Notes: a model not told the origin generated them from the letters alone. DNA of 56,590 bases from JADKIH01 sp043747595 (GCA_043747595.1 JAYTOX010000044.1:1-56590), one strand, 5' to 3'. Positions 43,708 through 53,140 are shown, counted from the first letter of the stretch. Made by a program: numbers and translations.

Positions 43708-44574
43708 TTAAAAAAACGGAGTACCCGATTTTGGATTTGTATGAAAAACCAATAATGGGACGTTCGTATGAAAACTTAACTTTTTAGATAAAGATGAAGA
43801 TGTGAGACGATCGAAAAAATTCCGTTTCCTTTTAGCAACAGCCAACCAATCGGCGTTATTATTTGCCACAAATTGTTCTAAAGCTTCTTCAATATTACTT
43901 CCCGTCACCAAATCAAATGTAAGCTTATCGTATGTGATATTTGTAGTTACTTGCCCACGAAAGTAATCAAGTTTTAAATTTTGATTTTTTAGGTCCGCGG
44001 AATCACCTATATGAACTACATTAATTTCCGTTTTGAAAGGACGAACAAGTTCAGTTAAGAGAAAGATAGCTTGTAATTCATGATCATCAAAATTAGTTGC
44101 GAAAACAATTTTCTCCGGATTATGAACAGACGTTTGAGAAGGAATGACAAGCACAGGGCATGAACTTTCAGCAGAAACTTTTTGCGTAATACTTCCAATA
44201 AGTACTTCAGAAAGACCGGATGCGCCATTAGTACCCATAATAATTAAATCAATTTGCTCAGTTTCCACTTTTTTCAATATTTCCATTGAAGAAATTCCGA
44301 CAGAATAACCATAAGAACATAATAATTTAGGATATTTGGCAATCATTTTAAGTTGAATATCTTCGAGTCTTTCATTTGCTTCTTTCTCCATTAAAGAATA
44401 ATCGGCAGCAACAGCGAGTTCATTAGTTAATAGTATGGGGGCTTCATTTACATGATATATTATCAATTCAGATTGATAAACCAATGATAGGGAACACGCA
44501 TAATTTAATGCATTAAGAGCAGTTTCCGAAAAGTCGACCGGCACCAAGATTTTATGAATAGATTTAGATTCCAT
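43708..44574 (-). CDS. Tandem universal stress protein
   Basis: Protein of 288 residues made of two UspA domains. Domain 1 (about 5-145) starts IHKILVPVDFSETALNALNYACSL and keeps the ATP-binding tail (LIIMGTNGASGLSEVLIGSITQKVSAESSCPVLVIP), equivalent to the G-2x-G-9x-G(S/T) motif. Domain 2 (about 150-280) is more divergent: PEKIVFATNFDDHELQAIF and a tail without the full motif, so it may not bind ATP. Such double Usps accompany low-oxygen and redox regulons in other bacteria. Divergent from the PAS kinase gene. Confidence 0.9.
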   Translation of the reverse strand: MESKSIHKILVPVDFSETALNALNYACSLSLVYQSELIIYHVNEAPILLTNELAVAADYSLMEKEANERLEDIQLKMIAKYPKLLCSYGYSVGISSMEILKKVETEQIDLIIMGTNGASGLSEVLIGSITQKVSAESSCPVLVIPSQTSVHNPEKIVFATNFDDHELQAIFLLTELVRPFKTEINVVHIGDSADLKNQNLKLDYFRGQVTTNITYDKLTFDLVTGSNIEEALEQFVANNNADWLAVAKRKRNFFDRLTSSSLSKKLSFHTNVPLLVFHTNPKSGTPFF

Positions 44575-44623
44575 AAGGTATAGTATTATAGCAGCAAGTT
44601 ACTCAATAGCTAAAACAACTTAT

Positions 44624-44637
44624 ATGACAATTATCAT
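44624..44637. promoter_or_regulatory. ATGACA-type inverted repeat, site C (usp/kinase spacer)
   Basis: ATGAC-AATT-ATCAT, in the 138-bp spacer between the divergent usp and PAS kinase genes. It shares seven identical bases (ATGACAA) with sites A and B. The position fits control of both genes. Confidence 0.45.
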
Positions 44638-44712
44638 TATAACATAAAAAGAGTAAATTTAAAGAGGATTAATTTATTATTAATAGTATTGCAAAACGAA
44701 TAAAAAATATAA

Positions 44713-46611
44713 ATGAAAATAAATAGAGTATATGTTTTAGGAATCGTTTTAACAGCACTAATTTTTTTAGTCAGTTATTTACTACCTAGCCAATTTCATA
44801 TAGAATTTGCATATTCCATAATTGTACTTTTAACCATATGGATTCCTGGGAATAAAAGCACATTCGATACAAGTGTAATACTAACCGGATTAATTATTGT
44901 TGAATATTTCTTTCAAAACAATTTAGAAATACCGAAACAAGAAGTTCCGTTTTTCATATTACCAATTTTCTTTATTTGGGCATTTACATTTGCGATAATA
45001 AAATATAAGGAGTCGCAAGAAAACTTGATAAAAAGCACCGAAAATCTAAATGCTATGTTCAATCATGCAACAGAAGGTATTATAATAAGTAATTCCAATG
45101 GAATAATTGTGATGGCAAATCCAAGAGCAAATGAACAATTTGGTTACGAAAACAAAAAACTACATGGAATAAAAATTGAAGAACTTATACCAAAACGATT
45201 TTCAGAAAATCATGCAAGTCATAGACATGGTTATTATAAAGAGTTACACAATAGGTCGATGGGAAAAGGGATGAATTTATATGCAAAAAAAATAAATGGA
45301 GAAGAATTTCCTGTTGAGATTAGTTTAAGTTCGTTTCGAAACAAAAACGAATTATTTGTAATAAGTTTTATTATTGACATCACAGAAAGAAAGAAGCAAG
45401 AAGACATCATACGAAAAGCACAAGAGGAATTAGAACAGCGAGTAGTAGAAAGGACATTAGAATTAGAAACTGTAAACTTATCACTAGAAAAAACAAATAA
45501 ACAATTACAATCTGAAGTCATTGAAAGAAGAAAAACGCTTGACGCATTAAGAGACAGTGAAAGGCTATATAGTACCATTGCAAGAAATTTCCCTGATGGA
45601 ATTATTTGTGTAGTAGATAAATTTTTCAAAATACTATTTATTGACGGGAAAGAATTAGAAAAATTGGAATTGCATAAAGACGAATTAATAAGTAAACAGA
45701 TCAGCGTAATAAATATTTTTGACTTTTCAGAAGAGGAGAAAAATAAATTGAAGGAGGTTTTTAACTGGGAAGCAACACACATGGAACTTACGAGAGATTC
45801 AGAATATTATATCATCAACGCAGTACCTCTTCCTGACGCAAAAGGATTTATTAAAGAAATATTGCTTGTTGTTCAAAACACAACAGAGATAAAAAATGCA
45901 GAGATTGAGACATTAACTTCGTTGAAAAAAGAAAAGGAGTTAAATGAGATGAAATCAAAATTTGTTTCTATCGCTTCACATGAATTCAGAACGCCTTTGA
46001 GTACTATACTTACTTCTGTTTCATTAATCGACAAGTACAATTCAATAGAATTATTAGAAAAAAGAAACAAACATATAGATAGAATTAAAAGTTCGGTAAA
46101 AAATTTAACTGAAATTTTAAATGACTTTCTATCGCTTGAAAAACTGGAGGCAGGAAAAACCTTATTTCATCCAACAGAATTCAACCTAGTTCAATTTTGT
46201 GATGAAATGCGAGAAGAAATGATGACCATAACAAAATCAAAACAAATAATAGAATACAACCATTCAGGTGGAGAGCTTGTGCATGCAGACAAACAATTCA
46301 TGCGGCACATATTAATCAACTTGATAAATAATTCCATCAAATACTCGCCGGAAAACAGTAAAATTACAATAGAAACTATTGTCGAAGAAACAGCAGTTAT
46401 TTCGATAAAAGATGAGGGAATGGGAATACCTCTTGAAGATCAGCCACACTTATTCGAACGATTTTTCAGAGCAGGGAATTCCTCCACAATCCAAGGTACC
46501 GGATTGGGTTTAAATATCGTTCAACGATATGTTGAACTCATGCATGGAAAAATAAAAGTTTTGAGTGAAGAAAATAAAGGAAGTATATTTGTAATTGAAA
46601 TTCCACAATAA
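44713..46611 (+). CDS. PAS-domain sensor histidine kinase
   Basis: Membrane kinase of 632 residues. N-terminus: three or four hydrophobic helices (about 5-24, 30-44, 55-70, 82-97). Then PAS 1 (about 110-235, NAMFNHATEGIIISNSNGIIVMANP with a following PAC segment), a coiled coil (about 235-275), PAS 2 (about 280-400), HisKA with His423 (SIASHEFRTPLSTIL) and HATPase (INNSIKYSPENSKI, DEGMGIPLED, GTGLGLNIVQRYVELM). No conserved heme or flavin residue is obvious in the PAS domains. Partner regulator begins 7 nt downstream. Confidence 0.93.
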   Translation: MKINRVYVLGIVLTALIFLVSYLLPSQFHIEFAYSIIVLLTIWIPGNKSTFDTSVILTGLIIVEYFFQNNLEIPKQEVPFFILPIFFIWAFTFAIIKYKESQENLIKSTENLNAMFNHATEGIIISNSNGIIVMANPRANEQFGYENKKLHGIKIEELIPKRFSENHASHRHGYYKELHNRSMGKGMNLYAKKINGEEFPVEISLSSFRNKNELFVISFIIDITERKKQEDIIRKAQEELEQRVVERTLELETVNLSLEKTNKQLQSEVIERRKTLDALRDSERLYSTIARNFPDGIICVVDKFFKILFIDGKELEKLELHKDELISKQISVINIFDFSEEEKNKLKEVFNWEATHMELTRDSEYYIINAVPLPDAKGFIKEILLVVQNTTEIKNAEIETLTSLKKEKELNEMKSKFVSIASHEFRTPLSTILTSVSLIDKYNSIELLEKRNKHIDRIKSSVKNLTEILNDFLSLEKLEAGKTLFHPTEFNLVQFCDEMREEMMTITKSKQIIEYNHSGGELVHADKQFMRHILINLINNSIKYSPENSKITIETIVEETAVISIKDEGMGIPLEDQPHLFERFFRAGNSSTIQGTGLGLNIVQRYVELMHGKIKVLSEENKGSIFVIEIPQ

Positions 46612-46618
46612 GTGAGCT

Positions 46619-47674
46619 ATGAAAAAAATATTACTGATAGAGGATAACAAAGAAATGCGTGAAAACACTGCAGAAATTCTTGAATTAGCCAATTATATTG
46701 TTATAACAGCTCCAAATGGCAAGATAGGAATTGAAACAGCAGTAAAAGAAATCCCCGACTTAATTGTTTGTGACATTATGATGCCTGACTTAGACGGATA
46801 CGGCGTCCTGTATTTACTTGGCAAGAACAATATCACTTCCAATATTCCATTTATTTTTTTAACGGCAAAAGCAGAGAAGTCGGATTTAAGAAAAGGTATG
46901 AGTATGGGAGCTGATGATTATCTTACAAAGCCATTTGAAGAAATGGAATTATTGAATGCAATAGAGACACGATTAAAAAAGAGTGAATTATTCAAAAAAG
47001 AATTTACAAAAAATGTAGAAGGGTTAAATGATTTTTTGAGAGATGCAAAAGGACTCAGCGAACTTGAAGCGCTTTCAAAAGATAGGAAAATTTTGAGTTT
47101 TAGAAAAAAGGAGGTAATATATATGGACGGCGATGAACCAAGTGGAATCATATTTATTACGAAAGGAAAAGTGAAGACTTTTAAAACACATGAAGCCGGC
47201 AAAGACCTTATAACCGGGATATATAATGAAGGGGAATTTATAGGATACAATGATATTATTGAAAACAAAGAATATTCTGAAACAGCAGAGGCACTAGAAG
47301 ATTCAGAAATAATAATTATTCCCCGCAATGATTTCTTTGCATTACTTTACAGCAATAGAGATGTGGCAGCTAAATTCATTCGAATGTTATCGAACAATTT
47401 ACAAGAATCAGAAGCTAGATTAATTAACTTAGCATATAACTCTGTAAGGAAACGTGTTGCCGATGCATTAATAACATTACAAGAACATTATTTACAGAAT
47501 GGAAAAACAACACCTTTTTCCGTGAGTAGAGAAGACTTAGCGAGTATTGTTGGTACTGCCACAGAATCTGTTATAAGAACATTATCAGATTTTAAAGAAG
47601 AAAGACTAATTGAAATAAAGGAGAAGCAGATTTACATCCTCAATTATGAGAAATTAAGTAAATTAAAAAATTAA
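46619..47674 (+). CDS. Response regulator with Crp/Fnr output (receiver-cNMP-HTH fusion)
   Basis: Protein of 351 residues: receiver domain (1-120) with phospho-acceptor Asp52 (LIVCDIMMPDLDGYG), DNKE pocket and FLTAKAEKS; cyclic-nucleotide-binding-like beta roll (about 145-260, SFRKKEVIYMDGDEPSGIIFITKGKVK); Crp-type winged helix (about 275-345) with recognition helix SIVGTATESVIRTLSDFKEERL. In the helix Glu and Arg occupy the FNR Glu209/Arg213 positions, while the Ser212 position is Ile. There is no N-terminal cysteine cluster of FNR, so oxygen sensing would have to come through the kinase. 7 nt behind the kinase gene. Confidence 0.92.
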   Translation: MKKILLIEDNKEMRENTAEILELANYIVITAPNGKIGIETAVKEIPDLIVCDIMMPDLDGYGVLYLLGKNNITSNIPFIFLTAKAEKSDLRKGMSMGADDYLTKPFEEMELLNAIETRLKKSELFKKEFTKNVEGLNDFLRDAKGLSELEALSKDRKILSFRKKEVIYMDGDEPSGIIFITKGKVKTFKTHEAGKDLITGIYNEGEFIGYNDIIENKEYSETAEALEDSEIIIIPRNDFFALLYSNRDVAAKFIRMLSNNLQESEARLINLAYNSVRKRVADALITLQEHYLQNGKTTPFSVSREDLASIVGTATESVIRTLSDFKEERLIEIKEKQIYILNYEKLSKLKN

Positions 47675-47688
47675 ACTTACCTTGCCAT

Positions 47689-48042
47689 ATGGAAGAACAA
47701 AATAACTACGAAAAATTTTTCGAAGACGCGAAAGATTATGTTGAAACAAAAGTTGAGCTTACTAAATTGCAAGCAGTAGACAAAGGAAGTGATTTAGTTG
47801 CATCTACCGCAGTCGGGATTTTACTTCTTGTATTTTTCACAATGGTTTTTCTATTTGGAAGTCTAGCATTAGCCTTTTATATTTCTGATGTTTCCGGAAA
47901 AGCATTTACAGGATTTATGTGTGTTGCAGGGCTTTATTTAATACTAGGAATAATCGTTTATCTCGGACGAGAATCATGGATAAAAAAACCGATAACTAAT
48001 TTATTCATCAGTAAGATACTTAAGAATGATGAAGAAAATTAA
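47689..48042 (+). CDS. Phage-holin-family/YqjE-like small membrane protein
   Basis: Protein of 117 residues with an amphipathic N-terminus (FFEDAKDYVETKVELTKLQAVDKGSDLVAS), two membrane helices (about 42-64, 73-92) and a short tail. This build is the holin superfamily III / YqjE type, widespread in cellular genomes and not evidence of a phage. It is 14 nt behind the regulator and probably in its operon; envelope or osmotic stress is the usual guess for its role. Confidence 0.78.
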   Translation: MEEQNNYEKFFEDAKDYVETKVELTKLQAVDKGSDLVASTAVGILLLVFFTMVFLFGSLALAFYISDVSGKAFTGFMCVAGLYLILGIIVYLGRESWIKKPITNLFISKILKNDEEN

Positions 48043-48355
48043 TAATAAGCAACAACTTCGCAGAGAAATTCATCTTTTAAATGATGTTGTTTCGACTAAA
48101 GAGGCGAAATTAAAAGACAGTTTTATAGCTGTAAAAGAAGACTTCCGACCGGAGAAATTCATTTTAAGAGCCGTCACTAATTTGACCGGTCTTAATTTAC
48201 AGAAAGGCGACTTTTTTAGAAGTGGGATGATGGCTACAATATCTGTCTTGCTTCATCGTTTTATCACAAAGCAAGAATCGGTTTTGGAGAAAAAAATATT
48301 TTCTTGGGCCAATTCATTTATTGAGAAACTTCAAGAACTTCGTAAAGACGATTAG
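48026..48355 (+). CDS. Small protein paired with the holin-like gene
   Basis: Protein of 109 residues whose ATG lies inside the end of the holin-like gene (17-nt overlap; second Met three bases later is equally possible). It begins with a coiled-coil-like basic segment (KQQLRREIHLLNDVVSTKEAKL), continues with a moderately hydrophobic middle (FFRSGMMATISVLLHRFI), and ends in a charged helix. Not recognised. The overlap points to coupled translation with the holin-like protein. Confidence 0.7.
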   Translation: MMKKINNKQQLRREIHLLNDVVSTKEAKLKDSFIAVKEDFRPEKFILRAVTNLTGLNLQKGDFFRSGMMATISVLLHRFITKQESVLEKKIFSWANSFIEKLQELRKDD

Positions 48356-48378
48356 TAGTTGAATATTAAAATTACAAG

Positions 48379-48906
48379 ATGAATATAAATAATTTTATTT
48401 TTTTTGTATTCATATTTATAACTCCATCAATTTGTGATAGTCAGATAATTGACCATTTTTCAGGGAAGACAATTAACAATGAACAAGTGGCTTTTCCATT
48501 GGTTGAAAAGGATAAGTTTAGTTTATTGTTTTTTGCAATGAGTACAAAATCACAAAAGGATTTAGAAAGCTGGCTAGATCCAATTTATCAAAAATACATA
48601 GCGAAAACTGGAATCATGGATGATGCATTTGATGTAAATGTATTTTTCATTCCATTGATTAAAACAACCAACATTGCTTTTTCAGAGATGATTAAAAAAA
48701 AATTCAGAGAGAATACTCAGGAAGATTTTAAATCACACATTGTTTTCTTGGATACGCCATCAGAAAAATTGATTTCGAATCTCCAGTTAACCGATCCAAA
48801 TGTTCCTTATATTTTCCTGATCAATAAGGACGGAAAAATACTTTTTAAATCAAGTGGATCATTCAGTGATGCGAAGTTTGATCAGATTGATGAAATGATT
48901 GAATAA
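48379..48906 (+). CDS. Secreted thioredoxin-fold-like protein without CxxC
   Basis: Protein of 175 residues with a signal peptide (1-21, near SICDSQ). It then has a thioredoxin-like order of strands: GKTINNEQVAFPLVEKDKFSLLFFAMSTKSQKDLESW and, at the C-terminus, NVPYIFLINKDGKILFKSSGSFSD with the cis-proline-like VP. The catalytic CxxC is absent. The layout resembles ATP10-type assembly factors, but I hold that only as a possibility. 23 nt behind the preceding gene. Confidence 0.6.
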   Translation: MNINNFIFFVFIFITPSICDSQIIDHFSGKTINNEQVAFPLVEKDKFSLLFFAMSTKSQKDLESWLDPIYQKYIAKTGIMDDAFDVNVFFIPLIKTTNIAFSEMIKKKFRENTQEDFKSHIVFLDTPSEKLISNLQLTDPNVPYIFLINKDGKILFKSSGSFSDAKFDQIDEMIE

Positions 48907-49175
48907 TATTTTGCATAAAACAACCTAAAATAAAGCGTATGATTTTATAATTAATCGACGTATTTCCACTCGTTCAATTTTTTTAATAGTAAACGAATTA
49001 AATCTTACACTTCAAATTCTAGTTCAACTTTCACTTATTGATCAGATAATGAGAAAGGAACTAGGTATATTCGAAAAAACCATATAATTCTTACACTTTA
49101 TACTTTCAAGCGAAAAGTGATGAATTTATACGCCTTATCTAAACGTAAGAATCTCTACATGTAAACTGAGATTCT

Positions 49176-51869
49176 ATGAAAGAAAGAAAAAATAAGGCTG
49201 GAATAAATTCAAGCAGTCGCTTACATATCAGAACAAGTCAGAGAGCTTCGATTAGACAAATAATTCTGAGAGCCACAACTATTTTAGCAGGAACGATGAT
49301 TTGCATGATTGTCTATTTTCAAATAGGAATTAGCGAGAATGCCAAAGCTTTTATTTTAGGTGATTATAGATCGGTTAAATCTGGGAATTGGAAAGACGCA
49401 GAGATATGGGAAACATTTAATGGAACCAAATGGACAACTGCTACAACTCCACCAAATAGTTCGTTCAATACAATTGAGATTTCAGAAGGAAACGAAGTTG
49501 TAATTACTTCAAAAGTAAAAGCAGACCAACTTGTAGTAAAAAAGAATTCAACGTTAGTTAGCGAAAAGGGATTGCTAAGTATAGAAAATGGACCAGGAAT
49601 TGATTTAGAAGTTGAAGGGAAAATAATAGTTAATGGAAATCTAGAAATAAAAAATGGTGCAGTGTTTTCAGTCACTGATTGTAGTTTGAATATTAGGGGC
49701 ATGATCGATTTAGCAGGATCAATGTCAGTTAAAGGACATTTCAAAAATTTTGGAGGAAATTTACTAATCGAACAAGATCATATTACAATTGAAAAAAATG
49801 GAGTTTATGAGCATGCATTTGATGGAGGGTTACTTCCATTGGCATCGTGGGATAAAAACTCACTGTGTAAAATCACAGGAGTAGAAGGAAGTGTTCCACA
49901 AAATATATCGCAAGTATTTGGAAATTTAGAATGGGACTCACCAAAACAAATGACAGACGTAGATTTAAAAGGCGACTTATCTTTAGTACAAAACGAAATT
50001 TTAATTAAATCGACCGGAAAAGGACAGATTTATATTGATAAATTTGGAAGAAAAGAAGTAGTTGAGCTCCCGAAAGATTTAACCATAGCAGGCGGAAAAG
50101 TATTAGTGAATGAAACCGGTTTTTCACATTTAATGATAGCTGGAAATCTAACAATCAACTCAGGACAATTATCAATTAACACACCTAATTCGGAATATAA
50201 TGGAAGTATAACTGTTAATGGGAATACTATCATATCAGGAGGAGGAATCGATTTAAATAGCAGTGGCAATGCGGAAGTTGGGAAATTATTTATTAAAGGT
50301 AATTTGAATATCAACGCTGAAGGAAAAGTATTCGAAAGTTCAAAAAATAAAGGAGGGGAAATAGATTTCTGCGGGCGAAAAATTCAATTTATTGTTTGCA
50401 ATAACAATATAGAAAATAAAATTAATTTTAATGTGAGTGAAGGAAGTACGTTAAGAACTGATAATTATATTTTAACGGGGAATGGACGTTTTACACTCAG
50501 CGATAATTCAAGCTTAATGATTGGATCAACAGATGGAATATCGAAAACCGGCAATAGAGGAAACATTCAGGTAAGTGGAAGTAGAGAATTTAGTAGTAGA
50601 GCTGAATACATTTATAATGGAGGTAGCGAACAATCAACCGGAGATGGATTACCTTCAGTAGTAAAAGGATTAAAAATTAGTAATGAAGATAATTGTAAGT
50701 TGACAAATTCTGTATCGGTATCAAACAAATTGCAATTAGAGACAGGAAAACTAATAACTGAAAATGCAATACTCAGCTTAGGCACGAATGAAAACGAAGT
50801 TGGAAAGCTTGAAATTGGAAACGGATACATAGTTGGAAATTTTCGCAGATGGGTAAGTTCGAAAACGATTGGAGAAATAATTTTTCCGGTTGGAACATTT
50901 AGTGAACAAAATCCAGCAATATTAAAATATACAAAATCGCCAAATACAGGAGGAGCGATTAGTTGTTCACTAGGATTTGGGAATTTGAATTCAGCAGGAT
51001 TGCCTTTAACAGATGCTGGAGATGTTTGCTTGAATTTGGGATCATGTTATTGGAATTTTATTCCTAGCAGCAGTTTAAAAGGAGGATCGTTTGATTTAGC
51101 TTTGTCGGCGGCTGGATTTCCGGGCATACAAGATTATGAAAAGCTACATATTTCTAGAAGAGCAAGTGCAGAAAACCCTTGGGTAAATTCAGGGTCACAT
51201 AATGTGAGTGAAGGAAGCAATGAAGAAGCAATAGCACATAGATCAAACCTGACAGAAATGGGAATGTTTGGAATCACATCTTCAAGTGCTAACTCACTTC
51301 CCTCCGATCAATTATTTTTTAAAGCAAGCAGAAAAAACCAATCAGTAAATTTACAATGGAGTGTAAACAACATTACATCGGTCGACAATTATATAGTAGA
51401 ACGATCACAAAATCGTATTGAATATAGCTCCATCGGAGAAATAAAAAATGACAATTTTGATCCTGACAAACAATCATTATCTTTTAATGATTATCAACCA
51501 TTAGATGGAACGAATTATTATCGAATAAAAAAAATTGCACCAACAGGAAAGATCACAACTAGTAATGTGGAACAAATTTCTATAGAACCAAGACACATTA
51601 CTGCGAACACCTTGAGCATAGAAAAGGCGGAAATTCGTTTGGAAAACTCAACAGTCACAACTGAATTTTATTCAGATAAAAATGGAAACGTGGCAATTGA
51701 GTTGATAGGAGCTACAGGTAAATCGGTTTACAAAGATTATCAATATGCGGTTAGAGGGTTCAATAAAGTTACTTTCATAAAGAGCCCTTCCACGCTTAAA
51801 GAGGATTTACTGATGAGAATTTCAAATTCAACAGGAGCGAGCACTCGATTAGTCACAAAAAATCAATAA
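49176..51869 (+). CDS. Large secreted beta-solenoid-like protein, possible type IX cargo
   Basis: Protein of 897 residues. An unusual long basic N-region (about 28 residues) precedes one hydrophobic segment (about 30-50, ATTILAGTMICMIVYFQIG). The middle (about 60-620) is rich in short strand repeats with G-N-L and I-x-I patterns (IEVEGKIIVNGNLEI-like units), as in right-handed beta-helices. A fibronectin-like module follows (about 712-800, FFKASRKNQSVNLQWSVNN ... NYYRIKKI), and the end resembles a sorting domain (GNVAIELIGATGKSVYK). Function unknown; a surface adhesin is the simplest idea. A strong terminator follows the stop. Confidence 0.75.
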   Translation: MKERKNKAGINSSSRLHIRTSQRASIRQIILRATTILAGTMICMIVYFQIGISENAKAFILGDYRSVKSGNWKDAEIWETFNGTKWTTATTPPNSSFNTIEISEGNEVVITSKVKADQLVVKKNSTLVSEKGLLSIENGPGIDLEVEGKIIVNGNLEIKNGAVFSVTDCSLNIRGMIDLAGSMSVKGHFKNFGGNLLIEQDHITIEKNGVYEHAFDGGLLPLASWDKNSLCKITGVEGSVPQNISQVFGNLEWDSPKQMTDVDLKGDLSLVQNEILIKSTGKGQIYIDKFGRKEVVELPKDLTIAGGKVLVNETGFSHLMIAGNLTINSGQLSINTPNSEYNGSITVNGNTIISGGGIDLNSSGNAEVGKLFIKGNLNINAEGKVFESSKNKGGEIDFCGRKIQFIVCNNNIENKINFNVSEGSTLRTDNYILTGNGRFTLSDNSSLMIGSTDGISKTGNRGNIQVSGSREFSSRAEYIYNGGSEQSTGDGLPSVVKGLKISNEDNCKLTNSVSVSNKLQLETGKLITENAILSLGTNENEVGKLEIGNGYIVGNFRRWVSSKTIGEIIFPVGTFSEQNPAILKYTKSPNTGGAISCSLGFGNLNSAGLPLTDAGDVCLNLGSCYWNFIPSSSLKGGSFDLALSAAGFPGIQDYEKLHISRRASAENPWVNSGSHNVSEGSNEEAIAHRSNLTEMGMFGITSSSANSLPSDQLFFKASRKNQSVNLQWSVNNITSVDNYIVERSQNRIEYSSIGEIKNDNFDPDKQSLSFNDYQPLDGTNYYRIKKIAPTGKITTSNVEQISIEPRHITANTLSIEKAEIRLENSTVTTEFYSDKNGNVAIELIGATGKSVYKDYQYAVRGFNKVTFIKSPSTLKEDLLMRISNSTGASTRLVTKNQ

Positions 51870-51888
51870 TACTGTGATTAAAGAATGA

Positions 51889-51921
51889 AGGGTAAAGGCC
51901 AATGGTCTTTACCCTTTTTTT
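51889..51921 (+). terminator. Terminator of the 897-residue protein gene
   Basis: AGGGTAAAGGCC (51889-51900) pairs with GGTCTTTACCCT (51904-51915; one wobble) around AAT and runs into a T tract. Confidence 0.92.
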
Positions 51922-51936
51922 GTTGAAAATTAGTGA

Positions 51937-51944
51937 TACTTTTG
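51937..51944 (+). promoter_or_regulatory. -7 box of the 390-residue secreted protein gene
   Basis: TACTTTTG matches TAnnTTTG exactly. At the -33 distance there is a T-rich stretch (terminator tail) with a partial TTTG match. Transcription would start about 12 nt before the ATG. Confidence 0.5.
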
Positions 51945-51962
51945 TCATCCAAATTTAGTGGA

Positions 51963-53135
51963 ATGAAATCGAAAATTAATATCCTATTGCCTCTATTATT
52001 TTGTGCATTGAATAGTATGGCACAAACAAAAATACTCTTTGATTGTGGCAAGGCCGAAACAGCGGGAAATGCAGATTGGCTGGTAGATGCCGATGTACAC
52101 AATATGTATTGGGGACCCTATGCGCAATTGTCCGGAACAGAATCGAACGGACAGCGGTTTCCTACGCCTGCTCAAAGTGGAATTACATCGAGCACACCGG
52201 AGACGTATTGGACCGGGGCATTGTCTTATTGGGGCATCGATTGTGTGAAGCAAGGCTATACTGTAGAATCACTTCCTTACACATCTCCCATTACTTACGG
52301 CTCAACGACTAATCCGCAAGACCTAAGTAACTATTCAGTATATATTGTTTGTGAGCCCAACTTATTATTTACAACTGCGGAGAAAACAGCCATTCTCAAT
52401 TACGTTCAAAACGGAGGAAGTTTGTTTATGATTTCGGATCATACGATTTCCGATAGAAATAATTCAGGAGCAGATTCACCAGTAATATGGAACGATCTTT
52501 TAACAGGTACAACAGCAGGGATCAGTTTTAATTTAAATTCTATTAGTGAAACTTCTTACAGTATTGTTAATTCGGGTGCTGATAGCATTTCCACAGGGCA
52601 GTATGGAACGGTTACACAAGTTTTATGGTCAGATGGAACTGATTTGACAATAAATACTACTACAAATCCTTCAGTAAGAGGAGTTGTATTTAGGAATGGC
52701 ATGAGTAATAATAATTCAAAAGTTCTGTTTGCATATGGTCGATATGGCAATGGGAAAATTGCTGCAATGGGCGACAGTTCACCACCGGATGACGGCACGG
52801 GCGATCCGAACGATAATTTATATAATGGCTATACTGCAGACGCAAATGGTAATCACAGGAAGTTAATTATGAATGCAACGATCTGGTTAGCTAAAAATAC
52901 GACTACCGGAGTTGAAGAAACGGCACAACTTAATGGTGAGGTTTATGTATTTGATAATACATTAATAAAACATTTGAATGGCAACTCCCCTATCTTCATT
53001 TATGATCTTTCAGGAAAATTGGTAAAAGAAATTACCAATGAAAAAGATGTTGTAGAAGTACCATTGAATGATTTGGTATCCGGAATTTATATTTTAAAAT
53101 ATGACGGAAAGAGTAAATTAATTCCAATCAATTAA
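51963..53135 (+). CDS. Secreted protein with ThuA/IFT52-like fold and type IX sorting domain
   Basis: Protein of 390 residues from ATG 51963 (10 upstream codons of the open frame overlap the promoter). Signal peptide 1-20 (ending NSMAQ). The domain about 21-310 reads as a class-I glutamine-amidotransferase-like Rossmann fold: LSNYSVYIVCEPNLLFTTAEKTAILNYVQNGGSLFMISDHT and GRYGNGKIAAMGDSSPPDDGTGDP. The last 70 residues are a type A sorting domain (VYVFDNTL ... IFIYDLSGKLVKEI ... GIYILKYDGKSKLIPIN). No catalytic cysteine is obvious, so it may bind rather than cut. Confidence 0.8.
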   Translation: MKSKINILLPLLFCALNSMAQTKILFDCGKAETAGNADWLVDADVHNMYWGPYAQLSGTESNGQRFPTPAQSGITSSTPETYWTGALSYWGIDCVKQGYTVESLPYTSPITYGSTTNPQDLSNYSVYIVCEPNLLFTTAEKTAILNYVQNGGSLFMISDHTISDRNNSGADSPVIWNDLLTGTTAGISFNLNSISETSYSIVNSGADSISTGQYGTVTQVLWSDGTDLTINTTTNPSVRGVVFRNGMSNNNSKVLFAYGRYGNGKIAAMGDSSPPDDGTGDPNDNLYNGYTADANGNHRKLIMNATIWLAKNTTTGVEETAQLNGEVYVFDNTLIKHLNGNSPIFIYDLSGKLVKEITNEKDVVEVPLNDLVSGIYILKYDGKSKLIPIN

Positions 53136-53140
53136 AATAA

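Noticed and set aside
47689..48042. Holin-like protein as a sign of a prophage
   Set aside because: This holin superfamily/YqjE type is common in ordinary chromosomes, and no phage structural, lysis or integrase gene lies nearby.
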